A DNA stretch of 64,000 bases. Origin: Spirosoma arboris (lineage in GTDB: Bacteria; Bacteroidota; Bacteroidia; Cytophagales; Spirosomataceae). The DNA lies in the NCBI RefSeq assembly GCF_009754945.1, contig NZ_WPIN01000003.1, positions 620,001 to 684,000 on the forward strand, written 5' to 3'. The notes below the pieces were generated by a model that was not told the DNA's origin, ran no database searches, and saw only the letters and a list, made by a program, of their open reading frames with translations. The first letter of the stretch is position 1; each line of letters begins with the position of its first letter. This document shows positions 51,888-59,687 of the stretch, piece after piece. The translations under genes and the position numbers were made by a program.

Positions 51888-52303
51888 TGAATTGAGGATT
51901 GTAGTACAAAAATAATGAGCAATGTTTCTCTTACAACCCTTTTAGCCGTGAACGGTACAAGTATAGGTTGATTGGCGACTATGAGCCGTTTTACTAACTC
52001 ATCTTCAGTACTTATCGCCTTATCTCGCATGTATGAGCGTTGCCAGGAGGGCGACTTGAAGCTGTTTAATGGCTATTGAGCCCGTTTGTAAAGAGTACCC
52101 ATACCCTTTTTATGGACTCAAAAAACTCTTCTGCTGGCTGGAATTGGCGATTGGTGACATGTACTGGTCTAATCCACAAAGGGGACATAAGATTGGTATT
52201 TTCCTCAACAGAAAGAACACGTTCTGTCTATTCAATCACGACCAAATCAAGGCGAATACAAGTGGCCCCAAACAGCCCGACGATCAAGGATTTTATTCAT
52301 TTT
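51888..52303. other. Promoter-bearing intergenic region of the regulatory block
   Basis: About 415 bases. The left part holds the XRE promoter. The right part has open frames on the plus strand (52069-52323), but they are out of step with the surrounding minus-strand genes and show no family features, so they are not called. Confidence 0.45.
51907..51936 (-). promoter_or_regulatory. Bacteroidota-type promoter of the XRE gene
   Basis: On the minus strand, TTG at 51936-51934 and TATTTTTG at 51914-51907 are separated by exactly 19 bases. This matches the Bacteroidota primary sigma consensus TTG-N17-23-TAnnTTTG. Transcription would start about 51900 and give a leader of roughly 12 bases before the ATG at 51887. 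Confidence 0.75.
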
Positions 52304-52768
52304 CTAACCTTCTAAGTAGCTAAGCGTCCAATCTTTATCATGCTCAGGCAGAATAAAATGTCGACTATGTGGCCAACACTGTGGCTCATAGAAATCTAGG
52401 GCTGCATCCAGATCATCGATAGCCTGTTGCTCCTGGATAGTCAAGGCTCTTCCTCGCTCAAAGTCTTTTGGACAAATGAACAACCAAAAGCCGCTCAGAC
52501 GCTGAAATAAGTCCCCAACCCCCTCTATGTCACCTCCGGTTGGGTTGCGCTCCCAATTTGTTCGGATAAGCCCGCAGCGAATACAGCCATTCTCGACAAA
52601 TAAATCCCACCAACTATCCACGGTCTTATTAACCCAGTCATTAGGTCTATTCTTAAGCGATTCCGGCACATTGCCTGCTTCCCATAAGGCTTGTAAGGAA
52701 GCTTCGACACAGGCAAAATGCACATCAATTACCTCCATATTCGGTTCTAGATCTGGTTTTATAGTCAT
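52304..52768 (-). CDS. Protein of unknown function downstream of terminase
   Basis: The 154-residue soluble, acidic, Trp-rich protein (WVNKTVDSWWDLFVENGCIR, LSGFWLFICPKDFERGRALT) begins 20 bp after the terminase large subunit stop, so it is probably co-transcribed with it. In tailed phages the portal gene usually follows the terminase. This protein is far too small and does not look like a portal. Family not recognised. Confidence 0.55.
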   Translation of the reverse strand: MTIKPDLEPNMEVIDVHFACVEASLQALWEAGNVPESLKNRPNDWVNKTVDSWWDLFVENGCIRCGLIRTNWERNPTGGDIEGVGDLFQRLSGFWLFICPKDFERGRALTIQEQQAIDDLDAALDFYEPQCWPHSRHFILPEHDKDWTLSYLEG

Positions 52769-52788
52769 GTCAGTTGATAAAAAAGTGA

Positions 52789-54147
52789 TTAAACGGAATG
52801 GCCAAATTGACTAGCAATCCGCGTGTAGGTACTATACTCGAAATTGCAAAGGCTATACCGAAAGCAGTCCCCCAAATGCCCATAGTTATGCTTGTTGGCA
52901 TCGTGTTTATCCAGTGAACCGTCCGTAGTGCGCATCATCCGCAGTACATCCGACACCAGGTTGGGGCATTTGGCCCGGTCGATGGTCAAAGCGTTCCGGT
53001 AATGACTAATCAAGGCATTGCAGATAAAGCAACTTGAATCGGTCGAAGGATTGAAGGTGGGCACCTGACTGTAATCGCAATATTTAGCTCCGTATTTGGC
53101 CAGATAGCCCCGAATCAGCTTCCAGGCCGATTGGTTTCCCGTGGTGTAGGCCGAACCGGCATTGCCCGAGGCATCCCCCGTGAAGTGCAGTTGATTGCGG
53201 CCATACCGTTCGGCCACAATTCGACACACGCCCTCCAGGTCGACTCCTTTCAGGTGGATTTCCTCTAGAAACTCCAATCGTTTACCTAGCTCCTTCCGCT
53301 GCATGACCAGTACTGAATTGGTAATATTGAAATCAAACGACAGATGAACCGGTAGGGCAGGATCGTAGGTGCAGGTGCCAAAATGCTTGTTGTGGTCAAT
53401 GGCATAGAAATAAGGGCTTTCGGGTTTGGGGACGCCCCATTCGCCCAGGGCATCGATTCGGTAGCGCTCCGGGTCGACATCTTTAAGCCACGAAAAGAAC
53501 TCCAGGGCCGAGGGTGGACAGAACGGGTTGGCATCATAGTTGGCCTGAACCCGGTGGGAAGGTATCTCCTTTTTTTCGAAGAACGTTTCGTGAATCCAAC
53601 TGTAGACCGATATGGGGTTGAACGTAAAGTGAAATCGGGGAGTCACTCCATATGGATTACGCAGCGATCCGAACATATCTAAGAAATCCTGCCGCTTGAT
53701 TTCGCCTTTGCGGGTAATGGGCTCTTCGACCCAGATGTCCGTCGGATCGGCAATCGACATAATCTTTTCGGGATGGTCGAAACTACCCGGAATGAGCATG
53801 TTGCCCGTATGGCGGTTGCGGATGACAAAATCCGAATCGCGGACTTCGAATTGCCGTTTGAGCCAAGGCTTGCGATTGATTTTATCCTTGAAGAGCTGGT
53901 ACTGGCTATTCTTTACGTCCTCCTTATTTTGGCGGGCGTAAATACCCCGAAAGTAGGCGTTGCCACAGGCCTTGGCCAAATACTCATCAGCCTTTGTATA
54001 AGACTTGGCCGAAAACCGACTACCATACCAGATCTGAACCGGTGCTGGGTGCATAATGTGGGGCAGGAATACATCGGGTACCACAAAGCAACTCTCGGGT
54101 GTTGGAACTCCAGCAAAGAGGCTAGCCGGGAGGAATCTAATTGCCAT
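52789..54147 (-). CDS. Phage terminase large subunit
   Basis: The 452-residue protein carries an N-terminal ATPase with a Walker A-like YGSRFSAKSY (about residues 42-51, GSxxSAKS form typical of PBSX-like terminases) and the Walker B region DIWVEEP (about 134-140). The coupling/motif III region is LRNPYGVTPRFHFTFNP. The C-terminal RNase-H-like nuclease has the Asp in VHLSFDFNITN (about 265) and further acids in HFTGDASG and GDCFRYSL. The enzyme cuts and pumps DNA into capsids. It overlaps the small subunit gene by 11 bp. No portal or capsid gene follows. Confidence 0.88.
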   Translation of the reverse strand: MAIRFLPASLFAGVPTPESCFVVPDVFLPHIMHPAPVQIWYGSRFSAKSYTKADEYLAKACGNAYFRGIYARQNKEDVKNSQYQLFKDKINRKPWLKRQFEVRDSDFVIRNRHTGNMLIPGSFDHPEKIMSIADPTDIWVEEPITRKGEIKRQDFLDMFGSLRNPYGVTPRFHFTFNPISVYSWIHETFFEKKEIPSHRVQANYDANPFCPPSALEFFSWLKDVDPERYRIDALGEWGVPKPESPYFYAIDHNKHFGTCTYDPALPVHLSFDFNITNSVLVMQRKELGKRLEFLEEIHLKGVDLEGVCRIVAERYGRNQLHFTGDASGNAGSAYTTGNQSAWKLIRGYLAKYGAKYCDYSQVPTFNPSTDSSCFICNALISHYRNALTIDRAKCPNLVSDVLRMMRTTDGSLDKHDANKHNYGHLGDCFRYSLCNFEYSTYTRIASQFGHSV

Positions 54148-54688
54148 CGGGTTGTTGACTTTGTTTCCACTTCTGGAAGGCGATTACATCCTCGGCCGAC
54201 CATATTTCGATGTCTTCGCCTTTGTTGAGGTTGATGTCAAAACCCTCACGCCATAAGGTCGGAGCGCGGTTCTTTAACCAATTCATAGCTGCTCCGGGAT
54301 CTGGAGGTAGATGTTTGGTAACAATCTTTTTCTTATAAGCATCCTGAGTAATAACCTGATCAGCCATCGACTCCAGAGTCAGCTTATCAGCGATCTTTTC
54401 AAAAGTTACTTCGCGGTATTTATAGCCCGTTGCCCGCTTATAGAGGGCCTTGGCCACATTGGCATCAGCGATGATTTTGCCCCGTTTAACCGACCCCAAA
54501 AACTCAACGTTTTCGCGTTTCCAGTTGTCGATGGTCGATTCCGAGACTTCGAAAAAAGTAGCCAGATCTTTGTCCGTTGCGCCTAGCAGGCAATAATGAA
54601 AGGCCTGTTTAGCATATCCTTTTTCGTATTTAGTTGGTCGACCACCGTCGTTACCGATCGCATTGTCGTTTCCTTCTGGAGCAGGCAT
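54137..54688 (-). CDS. Phage terminase small subunit
   Basis: The 183-residue protein has an N-terminal HTH (KGYAKQAFHYCLLGATDKDL then FFEVSESTIDNWKRE), a central helical oligomerisation part (NVAKALYKRATGYKYREVTF) and a C-terminal region PPDPGAAMNWLKNRAPTLWR. That last block is a common feature of small terminase subunits in this phylum. It should recognise packaging sites and hand DNA to the large subunit encoded by the overlapping gene. Confidence 0.85.
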   Translation of the reverse strand: MPAPEGNDNAIGNDGGRPTKYEKGYAKQAFHYCLLGATDKDLATFFEVSESTIDNWKRENVEFLGSVKRGKIIADANVAKALYKRATGYKYREVTFEKIADKLTLESMADQVITQDAYKKKIVTKHLPPDPGAAMNWLKNRAPTLWREGFDINLNKGEDIEIWSAEDVIAFQKWKQSQQPDGN

Positions 54689-54947
54689 AATTCGTCCATT
54701 GTTGAAAGTTCATCGAAAAAAGAGGAGGCACTCTAAGAGGAGGAGCTCTCTCGCTGGGTGGCAGCCATAGCCAGGAGAGGAAGAGAATGACCTGATGGTC
54801 GGAGGTCATCAAAAATAAGCAACTATTCTCTAGAAACGAAACGGGCTACAGGCCCCCAATCACCTGCTCGATCGGATGATCGGCTTCTGGTTTACCGAAT
54901 ACGCGATAAGCCAGTTAAGCTAACCACATGAGTCAGCATGGGAAAAG

Positions 54948-55238
54948 TTAATTTTCACGATTCCAGGTGTATGCTCGGTTTCTAAGCAGCTTCCGAAAGG
55001 CCTTGGCGATAAGCTCTAGTTTGGTCTGCGGTACGCGTGGGTTGGTTACCAGTTCGGTAAGCCCTTCTCCTGTGGCTGCCCACTCATTTTTTTCTGGATA
55101 CCAGATTAGGTAGCAGCTATAGGCGGCATCAAAGTCTTCGGCATTCCAACTGGTCAACTCGTTGAGCTGAGCTAAACGGGCCTTCTGCATGGCCTTAATG
55201 TTAGCAATTTGAGCGGGATCTGGATTGAGAAAGAACAT
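54948..55238 (-). CDS. Small protein of unknown function
   Basis: 96 residues, helical, basic at the C-terminus (ELIAKAFRKLLRNRAYTWNR). It sits between the replicative helicase gene (141 bp upstream) and the terminase genes (259 bp downstream), on the same strand. The family is not recognised, and its role in replication or packaging cannot be told from sequence. Confidence 0.55.
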   Translation of the reverse strand: MFFLNPDPAQIANIKAMQKARLAQLNELTSWNAEDFDAAYSCYLIWYPEKNEWAATGEGLTELVTNPRVPQTKLELIAKAFRKLLRNRAYTWNREN

Positions 55239-55379
55239 AGATTCAGGTGTTTTAAAGATGTTACTTGTTGGGAATTAATTATGAAAAGTCTATTCGCCAA
55301 TGCGACTGCTAGGCTGAATTCAATTCGTGTCTGAACAAGTGAGATACGCCCTTACAAATAGATTGCCTGCGGGTCTTGA

Positions 55380-56885
55380 TTAGAAACCCGCTTCTTTTAA
55401 GGGTTCACCCCAACCCAAAAGGGTTGTTTGGCGAATAGATGGCTCAGTAAGGGCAAGGGAGGTCATCTCCGAAATTGGGGCTTGGTCCGCAATTCGGTTG
55501 GTGGCAACATCCGTCCAGAACACGGCTGTCCCTGTTTCCCCGTCCCGGCTCTTGACAATGCCATATTCGAGGAGTTGATCAAACTGGGGTTCCATGTAGC
55601 CACCCCCATTAGCTTCGGCAGCATCCCTAGCCGCTTTCTCTTTGTAATAGTCATCCCGGTAGAGCATTATCACTATGGTTGCATCCTGTTCAAATTGACC
55701 CGTTGAGCGCAGATCAGCCATACCCGCTCGTTTGCTACCCTGCCGGGTTTCGACACCCCGACTGAGTTGTGCTAGTTCGATGATGGGGCAGTTTAAACGC
55801 TTGCGAAGGCTTTGGAGCTTGTTGGATACACTGGTGAGAATATCATACTCCGCTGAGGATTTGATGGTGCGATCGCTCATCTTTTGCACGTAATCAATGA
55901 TGACAAGGCCAATCCCGTAGCGCTTCTTCCAGTGCAAAAGCTTGTAGGACAAATCATTCACATCCGCATTGTGGTCGTCGTAGAAGTGGATTGGTAGACG
56001 CTCAATTCGACCAATGGCACTATGAATCCTAGCTAACTCATCTTCGCCCACATTGCCCTTTTTAATCCTCGAATAGGGTATGCCCGTTTCGTTAGCGATG
56101 ATTCGGTTCATCAGCGATTTGGCGGGCATTTCCAGCGATAAAAACGCAACGGGTATACCTTCCCGAGCCGCAGCAATGGCGTGGAAGACACCGGCCACAC
56201 TTTTACCCATGCCCGGCCGACCAGCGATCATCACAATGTCCGAATCCTGCCATCCCCCTAAGTTTCGGTTAAGTTTTCCCAGGCCTGTGTTAACGCCCGT
56301 TAGGCTGCCCGGCTTGTTCATCGCCGATTCGAGTGAAGACAGCGAATCACGAAGGATATCATTCAGGCTTTGGTCGGCGCCAATCGTTACGCCCTCGGAA
56401 ACTGATTCCGACGCATTGGTTAGCACATCGATAATCTGACTGACGGAACTACCCGAGCGCACCGCTGAGACAATACTGCTGGCGGATTCCAGAGCTGTTC
56501 GCTTTACCCATAAGCTCCGCAGGTGTTGGCAGGTATCCACCAGATCGATACTCTTGGCCTCTCTGGGTAGATCAATCAGGCTGATGCCCATTGCCAGGAG
56601 TTTGGCGGACTCTCCTGTCAGGTTAAGTTTCTGTAAAACCGTCCCGAGCTTAATCACTTTTCCCTCTTCATAGAGAACTTTTAACGTATTGAACAGGATA
56701 AGATATCCTTCATCAGTGATCACATCGCGACCGCCAAGCAGTTCCAGAACATCGGGCATGAACTGAGGAGAATCCAGGAGGATGGCAATCAAGGCGCGTT
56801 CGGCAGCCACATCACAGGTAAATGAGGTGTCGTAGAGGGGTTCAGTATCCTCGTTGGTTTTTTTGGGTTTGTAGGTTCTGTTCAT
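55380..56885 (-). CDS. dnaB: Replicative DNA helicase, DnaB-like
   Basis: 501 residues from the ATG at 56885; a TTG two codons upstream is less likely. The N-terminal DnaB domain has DVAAERALIAILLDSPQFMP and DEGYLILFNTLKVLYEEG. The RecA-like ATPase has Walker A in AGRPGMGKSVAG (about residue 226), VAFLSLEMPAKSLMNRII, Walker B in GLVIIDYVQKM, and the arginine-finger region RSTGQFEQDATIVIMLYRDD. It unwinds DNA at replication forks. It overlaps the preceding small gene, and the initiator-like gene with the iterons lies just before that, so it is the element's own helicase rather than the host copy. Confidence 0.92.
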   Translation of the reverse strand: MNRTYKPKKTNEDTEPLYDTSFTCDVAAERALIAILLDSPQFMPDVLELLGGRDVITDEGYLILFNTLKVLYEEGKVIKLGTVLQKLNLTGESAKLLAMGISLIDLPREAKSIDLVDTCQHLRSLWVKRTALESASSIVSAVRSGSSVSQIIDVLTNASESVSEGVTIGADQSLNDILRDSLSSLESAMNKPGSLTGVNTGLGKLNRNLGGWQDSDIVMIAGRPGMGKSVAGVFHAIAAAREGIPVAFLSLEMPAKSLMNRIIANETGIPYSRIKKGNVGEDELARIHSAIGRIERLPIHFYDDHNADVNDLSYKLLHWKKRYGIGLVIIDYVQKMSDRTIKSSAEYDILTSVSNKLQSLRKRLNCPIIELAQLSRGVETRQGSKRAGMADLRSTGQFEQDATIVIMLYRDDYYKEKAARDAAEANGGGYMEPQFDQLLEYGIVKSRDGETGTAVFWTDVATNRIADQAPISEMTSLALTEPSIRQTTLLGWGEPLKEAGF

Positions 56886-57036
56886 ACTCAAGTAATAGTT
56901 TGATCTCTTCTAATTCATCAAGGTCTACAGGGGCAGTTGGAAAGGTCAGGTCTGGAGTTGGTTTTAAGCGAGGACTGTTTAGGCTTCGATACGGCTTTCG
57001 CTTCAGTATTTCGTTGACTTGTTCAGACTGGTTCAT
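56842..57036 (-). CDS. Small acidic protein between initiator and helicase genes
   Basis: 64 residues from the ATG at 57036, whose ATGA overlaps the stop of the replication gene. The sequence has a basic N-terminal half (ILKRKPYRSLNSPRLKPTPD) and an acidic helix (DLDELEEIKLLLEYEQNL). It overlaps the helicase start by 44 bp. Position between an initiator-like protein and DnaB is where helicase loaders are found, but the protein is far shorter than DnaC/DnaI and has no ATPase motif. It could be a small loader or an adaptor, which is inference. Confidence 0.6.
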   Translation of the reverse strand: MNQSEQVNEILKRKPYRSLNSPRLKPTPDLTFPTAPVDLDELEEIKLLLEYEQNLQTQKNQRGY

Positions 57037-57800
57037 ACAAATTCTCGGAATGGTCTGCTCGTGGAGGGGACTGTTTGAGGTGTAAGGCTGCTGCTTCCGT
57101 TTGCAGGGCTTCTTATTTGGGTAGTAGCTTTGAGTGCAAATAAGCCTTGCCAACCATTTCGAATGCTTTGTTCGAGGACAGCGATCGCATCGACTTCGGC
57201 ATGGTTAGCCAGTAACTTGAGTTGTTTGGCAACCGAAGTAGGGGTAAGCTTTTTTTTCTGTTCCTGCCGGAACTGCTCCCATTCCTGCCAGGCTAGTTTA
57301 AAATCTTCTGACTGGTATTGAAAAGACGAAAGCAGTTCAGCGATCGCTTCCCCCTTGGGGGATGGAGGGGGTTTTGTTGTTTTTATTGTTTTATAACTTT
57401 TAATTGTTTGCACTTGTATTGCAGTGGTATTGCACTGTAATTGCATTTCTGCAATAGCCACCTCCTCCGTAATTGCATCGCTATTGCAGTGCTTTTGCAT
57501 AAATGCAATAGCGAGTTTGACCTTTGTGCCGTGTCCCTTTGTCTGCATAAGCACCTCGATAATTCCCCAATCAGCCAAGTCATCAATGGCTTTGGCGAGT
57601 GTATGTTGCGAGCCGATAAATGTCATCTGCATGGTATAGAGAACAGGTAAATCTAGAACTTCTCGCTTGGTCCGATTGCGCAGTTCGCATATCCAGGTAT
57701 ACAGACTTTGGTGGTGGGGCTTACAATTCATTTGCATAGTTTCGTTCTGTTCCACCTCCGTGTAAAAAGCTCTCGTAAGCGCGTATCCGGTGCCGACCAT
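57033..57800 (-). CDS. Phage replication protein (initiator-like, O/DnaD-type layout)
   Basis: The 255-residue protein has an N-terminal winged-helix-like half (LYTMQMTFIGSQHTLAKAID then DLADWGIIEVLMQTKGHGTK, about residues 55-100). A Thr/Pro-rich linker (TIKTTKPPPSPKGEAI) and a C-terminal helical domain (LAWQEWEQFRQEQKKKLTPT) follow, the layout of phage replisome organisers. Inside the gene, at 57418-57514, lie two blocks of 11-bp repeats, as in phages whose origin sits in the initiator gene. It is followed by a small overlapping gene and then DnaB. The origin-binding function is inferred from layout and repeats. Confidence 0.75.
   Translation of the reverse strand: MVGTGYALTRAFYTEVEQNETMQMNCKPHHQSLYTWICELRNRTKREVLDLPVLYTMQMTFIGSQHTLAKAIDDLADWGIIEVLMQTKGHGTKVKLAIAFMQKHCNSDAITEEVAIAEMQLQCNTTAIQVQTIKSYKTIKTTKPPPSPKGEAIAELLSSFQYQSEDFKLAWQEWEQFRQEQKKKLTPTSVAKQLKLLANHAEVDAIAVLEQSIRNGWQGLFALKATTQIRSPANGSSSLTPQTVPSTSRPFREFV
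57361..57417. other. AT-rich stretch beside the iterons
   Basis: Positions 57371-57410 are almost only A and T with a few G (for example TTTTATTGTTTTATAACTTT) inside the replication gene, directly next to the iteron blocks. In lambda-type origins an AT-rich unwinding region adjoins the iterons. Confidence 0.5.
57418..57514. repeat. Double block of 11-bp iterons, candidate replication origin
   Basis: Block 1 holds ATTGCAGTGGT (57418), ATTGCACTGTA (57429) and ATTGCATTTCT (57440), then the inverted GCAATAGC (57451-57458). Block 2 repeats the plan with ATTGCATCGCT (57472), ATTGCAGTGCT (57483), TTTGCATAAAT (57494), then GCAATAGC (57505-57512). The units sit exactly 11 bp apart, on one face of the helix. 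TCGCTATTGCA (57478-57488) is also inverted at 57504-57514. The period is not a multiple of three, so it is not driven by a peptide repeat. Confidence 0.8.
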
Positions 57801-57828
57801 GGATAAAAATATTTAGACAGTATAGCGG

Positions 57829-58086
57829 CTACAATGCCTGAAGCGACCGTTTGGGAGAAAGAGAATCAAGCCAGACCTGTAAGTTTTGAACGGTTGAAAT
57901 GACATGTGTTTTAGAGCTTGGCTCAGAGGGAATACATGTCTTTTTTTTAGCTCTATTGAGCACAATTAATCGGCAGGAATGACCTTTAATTATAGCTCGA
58001 ACGATGTAGCCGAATGTTGTTGATCCACAAAGCAATACTTCACCCTTTGTCGCTCGAATAGCAGTGATGATTTGATAGAGAGTCAT
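57829..58086 (-). CDS. Small protein of unknown function
   Basis: 85 residues. The start overlaps the stop of the HTH gene upstream (ATGA at 58086-58083), so translation is coupled. A compact N-terminal part with alternating helix and strands (ITAIRATKGEVLLCGSTTFG, IVRAIIKGHSCRLIVLNRAK) is followed by a helix. No membrane segment. It lies 28 bp before the replication gene and probably belongs to the early operon of the element. Family not recognised. Confidence 0.6.
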   Translation of the reverse strand: MTLYQIITAIRATKGEVLLCGSTTFGYIVRAIIKGHSCRLIVLNRAKKKTCIPSEPSSKTHVISTVQNLQVWLDSLSPKRSLQAL

Positions 58087-58466
58087 GCGAGTTTTCGCCC
58101 TCCAACGCGTTCTTTAGACTGCTTCCGTCGGTCAATTCTTGAAGCGATTTGAATGCGAGCCTGTTCATCCAATTCTTCGGATGTGGATTTTCGACCATTC
58201 TTAACCCATTCAGAAAGTTCGGAAAGAAAAAAGTACAAATTACCTGTTCCGTCAGGTTTATGATGAGGAATCTTTTTTTCGTAAACAAGACCGTAAACTG
58301 TTGCTTCTGTCTTGTTGAGAAAGGCAGCGACTTCTTTTACCCTAACAGGTCGCTCCTCATTAGGAGTCGATGATCTCGCAAGCTGATCAATTCGATCATG
58401 AAGGGTCTGCACCAATTGGCGCGTCTCACTAACCTCGTTCTGGAGTTTTTGAACATCAAGTATCAT
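58083..58466 (-). CDS. HTH excisionase-like DNA-binding protein
   Basis: The 127-residue protein has an N-terminal coiled coil (LQNEVSETRQLVQTLHDRID). An HTH_17/MerR-like winged helix follows at about residues 40-90 (RVKEVAAFLNKTEATVYGLV, YEKKIPHHKPDGTGNLYFFL), and then a very basic tail (IDRRKQSKERVGGRKLA). Proteins with this plan act as excisionases or early regulators in Bacteroidota mobile elements. It is the first gene of the early operon (58466 to 55380), just downstream of the IS insertion, and shares its plan with 41115-41459. Confidence 0.78.
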   Translation of the reverse strand: MILDVQKLQNEVSETRQLVQTLHDRIDQLARSSTPNEERPVRVKEVAAFLNKTEATVYGLVYEKKIPHHKPDGTGNLYFFLSELSEWVKNGRKSTSEELDEQARIQIASRIDRRKQSKERVGGRKLA

Positions 58467-58598
58467 ACATCGGCTGGTTTATCTAAGCCGATAGCAAAGA
58501 GACGAAACAAATAATGTCCACTTCAAGAGCAGTGGACATAAAACGGACATAGAGAGGAGATAAAAAATTACTTTTTATTTTTCATACCCTTTCCAAGT

Positions 58599-59687
58599 AA
58601 ATATTTAACTGAGGGGTGGGCATTATTAAAAAGCGGTTTTGAATGCTTCCAATTCGGTCTGGTGGTTAAAATTATCGTACATCATCAATTGAATGGTGCC
58701 ACTGGCCATCAACAAATAAGCACTGCTTCGGTCTATTCCTTTGTAAGGGAGTGGATTGGTGGCCGATAGCTGAGTCAGTTCTTTGATATGGGCAAAAGTA
58801 GGCTCAATCGAAGGCTTGCGTCGGCTGTAGGTTAACCGACCCACTACACTGACAGCCATGTCATTGTAGTACTTGGCGAAAGCACTCATCCGCTCGGTAA
58901 GCTTGAAAAGGCAAGGCGTGGTAACTAACACTGAAAACTGCTGGTAGATCGCCTGCAGGAACTGGTGGGCAAAGTACCACTATCGGCCACGAAGATGCCC
59001 AGGCTTTGCTGCAAAGGCGCAATCATTGTCTGAAGTAGCGTATAGTCTTTGGTGGAAGCCGTTGTTACGATTGCCATCAGGGGAAAGCGATAGCGATTAC
59101 AGATTAGGTGGATACTATAGCCAAACCGTCAGCCGTGATAATCGCTTTTCGCCCAGGATGGCTCTGTATCAATACTGGAATGAGGCACTACCTTAAGCAG
59201 AATCTGCTTTTTATACTATAGCCTACCCAACGCCCGAAACACGCTTTTATCGGCAAAACTACAGGCATAGCCAAAAGTGGCATGGTGCAGTTGCTGGCCT
59301 TGCTGAGCAATCGAAGGCATAAGTTTATGAATCAAAGCAGATAGAGCCAAGAAACGGCTACGGATGGTTTTTTGATCGGGGCATGTTGCCAATCCAGCAG
59401 TCTATAATTGGCTTTAGCCCATTGATGCTTGGCAGCAAAAGGGTGAATACGTTTGAGTAGTATACGCATAAAAATAGCAAAAAGATATACTCGATCGGAT
59501 CGACGAAGCTATTAGTTTGGGGTTTCTCCGGTTTGGGCTGTTTAGCTTCTAGCTGTTGGCAACAGGTAATAAGACAAAAAGAGTAATTTGGTTTGTATAG
59601 AACCGCGGGTGTAATTGGATTGATTTGGTCGTCAATCCTTTAAAATTCGTTGATTCCTATTTACGCCCACCCCTCAAATATTTAACT
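58599..59687. mobile_element. IS4-like insertion sequence (1065 bp) with 12-bp target duplication
   Basis: The terminal inverted repeats GAGGGGTGGGC (58611-58621) and GCCCACCCCTC (59665-59675) bound the element. AAATATTTAACT is repeated directly on both sides (58599-58610 and 59676-59687). Long duplications of 10-13 bp are known for the IS4 family. The transposase inside is broken. Removing the element restores an uninterrupted C-terminus of the gene at 59657-60709. Confidence 0.88.
58626..59469 (-). pseudogene. DDE transposase with several frameshifts and stops
   Basis: In order on the minus strand: the N-terminal part MRILLKRIHPFAAKHQWAKA and DWQHAPIKKPS from ATG 59469, a shift to FLALSALIHKLMPSIAQQGQ, a stop, then the catalytic core around IDTEPSWAKSDYHG (with TGA where a Trp is expected) and FPLMAIVTTASTKDYTLLQ. 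The C-terminal 101 codons after that are open (58931-58626) and hold RRKPSIEPTFAHIKEL, a Y-R-E-K-like signature. At least two shifts and two stops make it inactive. Confidence 0.8.

Noticed and set aside
52069..52323. Plus-strand frames of 79-84 codons downstream of the XRE promoter region
   Set aside because: Two frames overlap each other, both run into the end of the minus-strand gene at 52304, and neither has a recognisable domain.
57418..57512. CRISPR-like repeat array
   Set aside because: The units are only 11 bp with no spacers of constant length, no leader and no cas genes; the layout fits iterons inside a coding gene.
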